Assembly: GCA_945859605.1 (NCBI GenBank)
Contig: OX243828.1
Span: 23,723,609-23,787,608 of the forward strand
Source: Lumbricus rubellus
Lineage: Eukaryota; Annelida; Clitellata; Crassiclitellata; Lumbricidae
Reading direction: 5' to 3'
DNA: 64,000 bases
In this document: piece after piece, positions 42,301 through 52,922 of the stretch
How positions within the stretch are numbered: position 1 is the first letter of the stretch
Layout: every line of letters starts with the position of its first letter
Notes under the pieces: generated by a model
The model's database searches: none
What the model saw: only the letters and a program-made list of their open reading frames with translations
Told to the model about the DNA's origin: nothing
Made by a program: the position numbers and the translations under genes

Positions 42301-45212
42301 GAAATCGCCTCAAAGCGATTCGTATCACTATGGAAACATGTATATATAAAGTGACATATCTTCATTCTGGTCATATATAATGACGAAATCTCTTCGGAAA
42401 TGTGATACCTGACGTCTCCCTCACAAGCCCACCTAATATGACGACGATTGGAAGAGGTCGAAATTTTTAACAGAAAAAACCAATGGACTAACCATCAAGG
42501 TCTTCTTGAAATAATGACGATATTTTCACTATGCAGGAATCGTTTCAAAATTACATAAAACGTAATTAGGATGGAGTTACTGTTCTCTGAGGGTGAAATG
42601 CCACATTAACTTTGGTGGTTACTGCGAAATTCGACAATAGAAATCGCCTCAAAGCGATTCGTATCACTATGGAAACAGGTATATATAAAGTGACATATCT
42701 TCATTCTGGTCATATATAATGACAAAATCTCTTCGGAAATGTGATACCTGACGTCTCCCTCACAAGCCCACCTAATATGACGACGATTGGAAGAAAATCG
42801 AAATTTTTAACAGAAAAAACCAATGGACTAACCATCAAGGTCTTCTTGAAATAATGACGATATTTTCACTATGCAGGAATCGTTTCAAAATTACATAAAA
42901 CGTAATTAGGATAGAGTTTCTGTTCTCTGAGGGTGAAATGCCACATTATCTTTGGCGGTTACTGCGAAATTCGTCAATAGAAATCGCCTAAAAGCGATTC
43001 GTATCACTATGGAAACAGGTACATATAAAGTGACATATCTTCATTCTGGTCATATATAATGACGAAATCTCTTCGGAAATGTGATACCTGACGTCTCCCT
43101 CACAAGCTCACCTAATATGACGACGATTGGAAGAGGTCAAATATTTTAACAGAAAAAACCAATGGACTAACCATCAAGGTTTTCTTGAAATAATGACGAT
43201 ATTTTCACTATGCAGGAATCGTTTCAAAATTACATAAAACGTAATTAGGATGGAGTTACTGTTCTCTGAGGGTGAAATGCCACATTATCTTTGGTGGTTA
43301 CTGCGAAATTCGACAATAGAAATCGCCTCAAAGCGATTCGTATCACTATGGAAACAGGTATATATAAAGTGACATATCTTCATTCTGGTCATATAATGAC
43401 GAAATCTCTTCGGAAATGTGATACCTGACGTCTCCCTCACAAGCTCACCTAATATGACGACGATTGGAAGAGGTCAAATATTTTAACAGAAAAAACCAAT
43501 GGACTAACCATCAAGGTTTTCTTGAAATAATGACGATATTTTCACTATGCAGGAATCGTTTCAAAATTACATAAAACGTAATTAGGATGGAGTTACTGTT
43601 CTCTGAGGGTGAAATGCCACATTATCTTTGGTGGTTACTGCGAAATTCGACAATAGAAATCGCCTCAAAGCGATTCGTATCACTATGGAAACATGTATAT
43701 ATAAAGTGACATATCTTCATTCTGGTCATATATAATGACGAAATCTCTTCGGAAATGTGATACCTGACGTCTCCTTCACAAGCCCACCTAATATGACGAC
43801 GATTGGAAGAGGTCGAAATTTTTAACAGAAAAAACCAATGGACTAACCATCAAGGTCTTCTTGAAATAATGACGATATTTTCACTATGCAGGAATCGTTT
43901 CAAAATTACATAAAACTTAATTAGGATGGAGTTACTGTTCTCTGAGGGTGAAAGGCCACATTATCTTTGGTGGTTACTGCGAAATTCGACAATAGAAATC
44001 GCCTCAAAGCGATTCGTATCACTATGGAAACAGGTATATATAAAGTGACATATCTTCATTCTGGTCATATATAATGACGAAATCTCTTCGGAAATGTGAT
44101 ACCTGACGTCTCCCTCACAAGCTCACCTAATATGACGACGATTGGAAGAGGTCAAATATTTTAACAGAAAAAACCAATGGACTAACCATCAAGGTTTTCT
44201 TGAAATAATGACGATATTTTCACTATGCAGGAATCGTTTCAAAATTACATAAAACGTAATTAGGATGGAGTTACTGTTCTCTGAGGGTGAAATGCCACAT
44301 TATCTTTGGTGGTTACTGCGAAATTCGACAATAGAAATCGCCTCAAAGCGATTCGTATCACTATGGAAACAGGTATATATAAAGTGACATATCTTCATTC
44401 TGGTCATATATAATGACGAAATCTCTTCGGAAATGTGATACCTGACGTCTCCTTCACAAGCCCACCTAATATGACGACGATTGGAAGAGGTCGAAATTTT
44501 TAACAGAAAAAACCAATGGACTAACCATCAAGGTCTTCTTGAAATAATGACGATATTTTCACTATGCAGGAATCGTTTCAAAATTACATAAAACGTAATT
44601 AGGATGGAGTTACTGTTCTCTGAGGGTGAAATGCCACATTTTTTTTGGTGGTTACTGCGAAATTCGACAATAGAAATCGCCTCAAAGCGATTCGTATCAC
44701 TATGGAAACAGGTATATATAAAGTGACATATCTTCATTCTGGTCATATATAATGACGAAATCTCTTCGGAAATGTGATACCTGACGTCTCCCTCACAAGC
44801 TCACCTAATATGACGACGATTGGAAGAGGTCAAATATTTTAACAGAAAAAACCAATGGACTAACCATCAAGGTCATCTTGAAATATAATGACGATATTTT
44901 CACTATGCAGGAATCGTTTCAAAATTACATAAAACGTAATTAGGATGGAGTTACTGTTCTCTGAGGGTGAAATGCCACATTATCTTTGGTGGTTACTGCG
45001 AAATTCGACAATAGAAATCGCCTCAAAGCGATTCGTATCACTACGGAAACAGGTAGACCTATAGGCCTATATAAAGTGACATGTCTTCATTCTGGTCATA
45101 TCAAATGAAGAAATCTCTTCGGAAATGTGATACCTGACTGACGTCTCCCTCACAAGCTCACCTAATATGACGACGATTGGAAGAAGTCGATTTTTTTAAC
45201 AGAAGAAACAAT
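39351..45212 (+). repeat. Satellite array, about 17 monomers of roughly 340 bp
   Basis: The word GACGACGATTGGAAGAGGTC recurs about every 338-351 bp (near 39361, 39703, 40054, 40392, 40731, 41072, 41411, 41762, 42101, 42438, 42779, 43119, 43456, 43798, 44135, 44475, 44815, 45168). Rare variants recur exactly 1708 bp apart, showing a five-monomer higher-order unit. Each monomer contains TATATAAAG and both orientations of CCAAT, but no reading frame of note. Confidence 0.97.
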
Positions 45213-45560
45213 GGACTATCGGTTTTGTCTTGCAAAAATTTGGCCTTCTCCAATAATCGCTATATCAAGTGAGATTGTGATTGCGGTGTTAGCTAGGTAT
45301 CGCAATCCCGCAGAGATTTCGTCATTTGTTGTGCACAGAATGAAGATATACGAAATTATTACACACCGGTTTCCATGGTGATCCGAGTCACTTTGAGGTG
45401 AATTCACTTCCAGAATTATGCCGGAGTTAGCGAAGAAAAGCTGCAAAATCTTCCTTTATCTTGAATTAGCCTACTGTTTCAGTAGTCTACCTGCCTAAAT
45501 AATTTGTAATTTACATAGATTCTTGCACGCTAGAAATTTCTTAATTTTCCCAAGAAAACC
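45213..45560 (-). repeat. Diverged satellite monomer in inverted orientation, right flank
   Basis: It has the same orientation as the left flank and is opposite to the array: GGTATCGCAATCCCGCAGAG, ATTTCGTCATT, GAATGAAGATATA, CCATGGTGATCCGAGTCACT, then ATTCTTGCACGCTAGAAATT. Confidence 0.75.
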
Positions 45561-46033
45561 GTTTGTCCCTGTCCTCCTCCGATTCCCCTAGAAATTTACC
45601 TGGCCTCCCGATAGCATGAGGAATAAACACTGTTCCTGGTTGGGGCTCTAACTTAAGTATTTTTTATTCATCTCAGCTAGAGTCGGAAAGAAGCGCCATA
45701 GAAATTATAATGAATAATGGTAGACGCAGTGTCGAACCTAGGCCCAGCTATACATGTAGGCCTAGATGTAGGCATATGAGCCTAATTAAGCATCTGAGCT
45801 CAGGCCTATAGGCTATGCCATAACCGAAAAGCCTTTATACATGTATATATAGGCCTATGTAAACATGTGCTGGCTTATATGATTGTATAGGCCTACCTAT
45901 AGGCTACGAACTATATGAACTTACCTGCAACGATCTGAGCTAACACTATGGAATGTGCGTAGGCCTACACTCGCTTAGCCTAATACTCGTTTAGACCTCG
46001 TTTAAAGATGGGCTTCGTCTAGTCCTATAGGCC
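45561..46033. other. Intergenic, dense in AGGCCTA palindromes
   Basis: There are no reading frames of interest. TAGGCCTA and near forms appear many times between 45735 and 45975. A LINE-tail remnant AAGCGCCATAGAAATTATAA lies at about 45690. Confidence 0.5.
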
Positions 46034-46366
46034 CAGGGCCGGATTTGAACAGAGTGAGGCCCTAAGCAATTTCAATTATGAGGCCCCACTTAAGAATAAA
46101 AACATAGCCTACAAAATGAATATTGCCAGATCCAGGTATATTCCTAATGCATCAATTCCTATTAAAAAGTAAGATAAAATGGTTGATTATGAGTTAGAAT
46201 CAATCCTGAACTAAAGAAAAAATTCAGTGGCTTACAATTTTTTAGTTATAATTTAATTATAGGCCTAAACCACTGAGTTTTTTTCTTTGGTTCACTTTTG
46301 GAGGCCCCCCAAATTCCGGAGGCCCTAAGCAGTTGCTTAGTTGGATTACATGTAAATACGGCCCTG
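46034..46366. mobile_element. hAT-like MITE, 333 bp
   Basis: The ends CAGGGCCGGATTT and AAATACGGCCCTG are inverted repeats. The 8-bp flanks TATAGGCC and TATATGCC agree at 7 of 8. Subterminal GAGGCCCTAAGCA occurs near both ends. Confidence 0.75.
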
Positions 46367-46674
46367 TATATGCCTACCTACACGAGTTACGTTAGAGTCG
46401 ATCCATGATGAACTAGACGCTGCTGCAGTCATGGCTAGGTCAACAATGCAAGAAGATGACATTGTCAGCAGCATATATTATGCTGCAGCTGTTGACTTGC
46501 ATTTTTATCAGACCAGCAGAACTTGCCTTGCCCCGAAAAACCTATTTAGCTATAGCTATAGCCGTATGTTTACGTCCGACTATTATCCTATAGCTAGGCT
46601 ATAATAGGCCTATATGCATAGTTCTTCGGTTAGGAACTAGTCCCACAACGCGTATGGTTCATCTTTAAACTCAA

Positions 46675-47560
46675 ACTTTCAGGATTTTCATCACCAGCTG
46701 ATCTGATGTGAGACAAAAGCTGGGTGTCACCCTTGACTGTGAACTCAGTCTCACCCAGCATGTTAACCTTGTCGCTCGAAGCTGTTATTATCAGCTTCGT
46801 CAACTCCGAGTGATTGCTCGCTCTCTCTCTCTCATGATGCGCTAGTTGTGCTTGTTCACGCCTTTGTAACTAGTCGTATTGACCATTGCTGCCCAATCCT
46901 TGTTGGCCTTCCCCTTAATTGGGGTTCTGGGACGGTTAGATCGGGTTTGACGCTCTGCTGCCCGACTCATCGGACGAATTCCTAAATTTTCGCCTGTCTC
47001 TGCTTACATGCGTGATGTGCTGCATTGGCTGCCAATAGCCCAACGCATCCATTACCGCATTGCTGCCCTTGTTTCTCGCTGCATTCTTGGTTGTGCTCCA
47101 TCTTATCTGCGCGTCCTCTGACATTGAAGCGCGTCGGGCCCTTCGCTCCGCTGCGAAGGGACAACTGCTTGTTCCACGGGCTCGCTTAGCTACCAGACAG
47201 CGCCGAGCCTTCTCGGTTGTGGGACCGTCAATCTGGAATGACCTCCCCCCCAAACCTCCATTTCCTCCACCTGTCTAGTCAATCTTTATTTCTCAAGTCT
47301 CTTAAATCTTTTCTCTTTGGTCGTGGCTGGGCCAGTATGAGAATTGTGGAAAAATAACTGGGGGGGGGGTTGGCCTATGATAAACTTGAAATTGGGGTAT
47401 GAAAAACATACTTTAACATGGGGCTCTAAAAAAGACTGGGGGCCCAGTGGGGGGTTGAACCCCCCAACCCCCCCGGCAATTCTCACCCTGGGCTGGGCTG
47501 GGAGCGCCTCTGAGTAGTTTCTTGAAGAGGCGCTATATAAATTCTAATAATGAATGAATG
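46675..47560 (+). mobile_element. L2-like LINE, 3' third of reverse transcriptase plus tail, disrupted
   Basis: In shifting frames it reads KLGVTLDCELSLTQHVNLVA, LRQLRVIARSLSHDALVVLV, HAFVTSRIDHCCPILVGLP, VLHWLPIAQRIHYRIAALVS, then [18 protein letters not shown]. This is the ordered C-terminal half of an L2/CR1 reverse transcriptase. The tail ends GGAGCGCCTCTGAGTAGTTT, AAGAGGCGCTATATAAAT and (TGAA)n. An insertion at about 47338-47490, bounded by ATGAGAATTG and CAATTCTCA, interrupts the 3' end. Confidence 0.87.
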
Positions 47561-48650
47561 AATGAATGAATGAAAAGCGGTTTTGTTTTGGTTGAGCGCC
47601 TGCGAATAAGCTGGTCCCCGCGACTTATCCTTTGTGGGCGCTGTAGAAGTTTCGCTTTTACGACCACGATTACGAACTTTAGGCCTAGCTAGCGTCAAGG
47701 GCAGGCTACTCACTTCTAATTAGCGTGTTTTGTTCAGTAGGCCTACAGCCCGGGAAAATAGAAGCCCATCTCGATGCCTCTGACGAACGAAACTAGCCTA
47801 TGGCAAACGATATAAAGCAGGACTCGTTTATTTTCTATGAACGAATTCCTGATCACGAACCATCACATTGATTTCCGGATCTTATTTTGCCGAGTCCCAC
47901 TTTGGCTTCACAGCCGCACCGCTAAACCCGCCATGTTCGCGTCACATCGACCTCGGTGTATGCTACCTACTTTCTGCATTGGTTGCTGCAGCTGTAGGAT
48001 GCTTAACCATCTGTTGGGGTCGGTTGTTTTGAATGGCTTGCTCCCTCCGTACCTGGTACCTCCCACTACCAAATGCCGCGCCACTCCCAGAGGTCAAGGA
48101 AAATTAAGGTTCCTGCAGCATAATAGCTAGCACACAACTACAAGACAGTCGTAAATAGACAATTAGTAGCGAAAAGTATTAGATAAACGTATCATCAGTC
48201 CTTGAATATCTCCAGCCTTCGATTTAGTCAAGTTCAGTAACACAGTGTAGGAGGCATTATGTACTTGTTATCTTCCTTCGATAGCGTTGGATGCAGAAAG
48301 AGATTTGCTAGGCACCTCCAACATCCATTTCATCTTGGACTAGCACGGTCCGAGATGAAATGGGTGAAATGAATCACAGTGATTGTGACCTTTAAATGGC
48401 GTGGCCTCCACTCAAATGGGCAGTGGTGGTGAAGAATTTCACCCGATAAATTCGCTGAAAAATTAGCAGTACATTTACACACTTTACTCATCTTAACAGC
48501 TCCTCACTGGTCTCCCAGGTAGCAGGTAGGTAACCGGACTTAGGTCTCCAGTTGAGACCTGTGAACAACCCTCTAACTCACAACAATGCTCGTGAATATA
48601 ACTGATACCCAGCGCTTAGTTTTCAATAATATTATATGAACACAACAGAA
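47561..48650. other. Intergenic, no gene seen
   Basis: It contains a hairpin CATTTCATCTTGGAC / GTCCGAGATGAAATG at 48327-48363. No conserved coding sequence was recognised. Confidence 0.4.
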
Positions 48651-48659
48651 ATCATGGGG

Positions 48660-48935
48660 TGGGGGTCCGGTAGAGTACTGGTTAACATGCTGGCTAAGAG
48701 TGCGAGAGGTAGCAGGTTCGAGCCCCCGTTCGGCGGATATGCTTTGTAGGCTGCTATTAGCACCGATTATTGCAGGCTGTCTATTCAGTTGGTATATAGT
48801 TAAGATTTGTGTATTCTGTGATGTGAGATCCTGTAAATTGTCTCAACTGCATAATTGTACACTGTAACTGATTGCGTTCTGTCAACCGGATTGTTGAATA
48901 ACCGAAAATTATTATTATTATTATTTAAATGATTT
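48660..48935 (+). mobile_element. tRNA-derived SINE, family B
   Basis: The head GGGTCCGGTAGAGTACTGGT is followed by TAACATGCTGGC and B box GGTTCGAGCCCC. The body TAGGCTGCTATTAGCACCGA matches the copy at 12745. It ends in ATTATTATTATTATT. Confidence 0.8.
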
Positions 48936-49234
48936 CATCACATTAAATGGTCAAATTGCAAGACTACAATAACAAACGCTTGATTCTGCTGCAGCAAAGA
49001 ATTTAATAAAGAAACAGCATTATTAACAAAAGACGACACAATTATGAACTTATTATATACACCGAATATAAAACAGTTACCGCAACAGCACTGTGGAATA
49101 AAAAAAATACTCCAATCGATTCATCAACAAGGCACAAACGCCGGTCATTTCATTTAAAAAAATAAATCATACAGATATAACTCATGAATAACAAAATGTT
49201 GAGCTTAGCGGTCATGCGAGCTGCCTGTTCCAAG

Positions 49235-49845
49235 CCAACGCTTTAAGTGCTTAACAATGTCGTAAGTACTTAACAATGTCACAAGTACTTAACAATGTCA
49301 TAGGTACTTAACAATGTCATAAGTACTTAACAATGTCGTAAGTACTTAACAATGTCAATGTCATAAGTACTTAACAATGTCGTGAGTACTTTAAAATGTC
49401 GTAAGTACTTAACAGTGTCATAAGTACTTAACAATGTCATAAGTACTTAACAATGTCGTAAGTACTTAACAATGTCATAAGTACTTAACAATGTCATAAG
49501 TACTTAACAATATCATAAGTACTTAACAATGTCAATGTCATAAGTACTTAACAATGTCAGAAGTACTTAACAATGTCATAAGTACTTAACAGTGTCATAA
49601 GTACTCAACAATGTCAGAAGTACTTAACAATGTCAGAAGTACTTAACAATGTCATAAGTACTTACCAATGTCATAAGTACTTAACAATTCTATAAGTACT
49701 TAACAGTGTCATAAGTACTTAACAATGTCATAAGTACTTAACAATTCCATAAGTACTTTAAAATGTCATAAGTACTTACCAATGTCTTAAGTACTTTAAA
49801 ATGTCATAAGTACTTAACAATGTCATAAGTGCTTAACAATGTCAT
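49235..49845. repeat. 19-bp minisatellite, about 31 units
   Basis: The unit is CATAAGTACTTAACAATGT, with occasional 6-bp expansions (AATGTC) and point changes. Each unit carries the palindrome AAGTACTT. Confidence 0.95.
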
Positions 49846-50220
49846 GGTTGCCGATACAAATTTAAAAGGCAGCACTCAACTGGAAAAATAAATGCCTAGA
49901 TAGAATTCTGGAATGGAGAGACACGAATTAAACTCAAGGAGTCTTAGAATTGCAGTTAGAAAGGAAAATTGATTCAATTGACTTTGACATTCATCTGTAA
50001 CATTTTAAAAACTAAACAACAAAGACAAAACATCTCTTATCTCTTTCGAATATAATGAATAGTTTCTCTTGAGAAGTAGTGCTATATAAATTTCTAATTA
50101 CAATTACAATAATTATACAATGAAAATGTTTACACAGAATGAAATGCATAATACTAAATATGTCGTATTCCTTTGGTCCAAAATCAATGAAAAGGCAGCA
50201 GCTGGTAGTTATAAGCAATT

Positions 50221-50221
<1 letters not shown>

Positions 50222-50280
<59 letters not shown>

Positions 50281-50312
50281 GCCACCCAATCAATCAATCA
50301 ATCAATCAATTT
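50222..50312. repeat. (AATC)n microsatellite
   Basis: AATCAATC is interrupted once by GCCACCC. Confidence 0.97.
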
Positions 50313-52690
50313 TAGTAATCACCGTACACAAAATAGCACAGTACAAGCAAAATAGTTTTAAAAATTAATGGTCACATGTATAATGGTGTCAAAGGGTAAA
50401 CCCAAAGGAACGTAAGGTTCCGATAACAGGATCATACTAATTACATCAAGAATTAATAATTCAATTACTCTCTTTACAACCTTTACACCAGCATTCATCT
50501 CTACATATCTATGCTCTAACAAGATATTCAACTCCCACTCTATAAGAAATTCGAAGATGCACACAACACATTGTGAATTAAGCCAAGGACTAATAAGACA
50601 CATGCCTGGAAAGTCCTTATAGTTTAACTTGCATGACTAGTTTGATTGCAGCACTCTGGCACACATCTGTCAGACATGAAAAACGCATCTTTGTATAACA
50701 AATGCATTCAGATTATGATATTTACGAACATTTGTAAAGAAATACATCGCCTGTGTTGAGCAAAACATCGCATTTAATATTGTAAAAATTTAAGCCGGGC
50801 AACATCTTTAGTAAGAATGCAACTGGATATACAAATGTCTGTAAGAGTTACCATTCTTCTGTAAAAAGATGAATGCAAACCTTCTCACAGAAATAATTAT
50901 TATAGCACCAGAACCGGATACAACAAAATACAGCTCCTTATTGGACACCGATTATAGTTCTTGAAATAGTTCTTGATATTGGCAATGTACTAGCGTACAA
51001 GACTTTTAGCATGCAGTTCTTGACAAAAATATGCAGTCGTAAATAGATTTGTGCAGTTGTAAAAGCACTTCTGTGCATCTATAAATAGTAAAAAGGTCAC
51101 TGTAATCTGAATGGAAGTAATTTACCATTGAGGATGGGAAGAAAAACAAGAGGTTGCTAGTGTAATTATTTACGTCATCAATATAGAAGTACGATAAACA
51201 GGCAGTTAGCTATACACTATACAGTATACACACATATATACAGTAAAAGGAAAGTACTTGTAATGCAGTACAGATTGACAACTAAAGACCAAATAACAAG
51301 TGCTGCCTAACATTAAGAAAATCTGCTAAAAAATACATAACGAATCTTTGATTTACAACTCAAACTTTACACGATTCGAACAACACGCGGCGTCTAAAAA
51401 AGACATGCAAAATAATTTAAACCTGCCGCTTGAGCACTTCTTGTCGGTTAAACCTTTTAAAAATATTAGAATCTTATAAAAAATAGCAATATAAAGGCAC
51501 TGTCGTAGAAAATATACAGCACATCTTGCAGCTGTTGAACACGCTTAGTTAAGCTTAGAAATGGAAATCTGAAATTAATTAACACACGACATATGCAAAC
51601 ACATTGCACGCAGCAGATAAAGTTCTGCTCAAATACGATCAAAGTGAACAAATTGCGTACTTACAACATTTTATACAGACATGGACTGTGTAGAAAATTA
51701 CTGAAATTAATGAAAATCCACCATAGGTATAACATTAACATATCTTATCAACAAAGCTAGAGGCTAAAAGGTTTATATACAATATTATACATTGGTCCAA
51801 AAATATGAAACCAAGCACCTTGTAAACTACCTCTCTTACTCGTTAGAAAAATAAATTGTGTGCTTAAGATGAATTAATTATCGAGTACTAAGTAAATGCT
51901 CAAAAATGAAATTAATAGCAAAAATAAGCATAATAGCAATAAAAAAATAAGTAATAATGATAAAACAATACAAGTAAATAACAATAATTAACTGACCAGG
52001 ATTTAAATAATGCAACATTATTTCTTACTATGTCTTAAGGAAGAGCTATGCAGATATAAAATGGTCTCTTACTGAATAACTTATCTAAATACTTGCAAGC
52101 TATAACTGCTTTTGCCCACTGTAATTGTTCCATCATGTAAGCAGGCCTAGCAAGCTGGACCATAAAGATTTCAGCAACACAACATTATTGTTGTTAAAAA
52201 TACCAAGGTTGTAGGCCTATCGAGCACTATACTCTGACTGAGCATCATCAGCTACCAATGATTTTGCCATCTGTGAACCAACCATGTACCAACTTGAAGC
52301 ACTCGAGTTTAACTGCTAATAGCATGTTCAAGCTTCAACGATAGTACCATTTACATAATCTGTACTTTTCTAATTGTGAGTGCTTTGACATCGATTATAT
52401 AAACGGCTACCAGGTACTTATTCACTTACAAAATTCAGCCAATCTTTACATGATATATTTTCAGATCAACCATCTAAAAACTGCCTGTGACTGACTAGCA
52501 GCTGTTCCATAGCATGTATTAACAGAAAGCCAGCATCAGAATTCAGAAACCATTCAATTATTAAATATCTGCAATCCAAAAACCTTGGCACAAATACGAA
52601 AAAATGTACAAGTAAAACTATACAAAAATACTGATCTTACAGCAGAAAGCTGATATTAGAAACACAACTGGAAACAACAAACAGGTTTGT
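50313..52690. other. Intergenic and probable MET 3' UTR side, no gene seen
   Basis: This AT-rich sequence lies downstream of the minus-strand receptor gene. A remnant at 51005-51085 is related to the hAT-like MITE at 27518. No conserved frame was recognised. The poly(A) site of the receptor gene could not be fixed. Confidence 0.35.
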
Positions 52691-52692
52691 TT

Positions 52693-52800
52693 AGTTAAGG
52701 CACCTGTGGAAAAGTGTGAATAACTTTGCATCTTCCCTGTGAAAAAGTGTGGATAACTTCGCAGCTTCCCTGTGAAAAAGTGTGGATAACTTTGTATCTT
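52693..52800. repeat. About 36-bp tandem repeat, 3 units, in MET 3' UTR
   Basis: The unit carries GTGAAAAAGTGTGGATAACT and TTGCATCTTCCCT. It starts about 125 bases downstream of the receptor stop codon on the minus strand, so it is probably transcribed. Confidence 0.85.
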
Positions 52801-52922
52801 CTGCATCAAACCAAATGGCCCAGCCATATCAACATCACTTTCAACGGCTATTGGAGCATCGGCTCAAAACGTTTCCCAAAAGCATCTACCATCAGTTTCC
52901 AACGGCTTAACTCATTCGGTTC

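Noticed and set aside
39351..45212. Possible self-cleaving ribozyme in the satellite monomer
   Set aside because: I looked for a hammerhead core (CTGATGA with GAAA) on both strands of the monomer and did not find it.
47837..48130. 97-codon frame
   Set aside because: It has no recognisable domain and sits in repeat-rich intergenic DNA; some words resemble retrotransposon debris but are too weak to call.
49235..49845. CRISPR-like look of regular short repeats (also 24198, 30185, 57115)
   Set aside because: The units are directly contiguous with no unique spacers, and the context is a eukaryotic genome. They are minisatellites.
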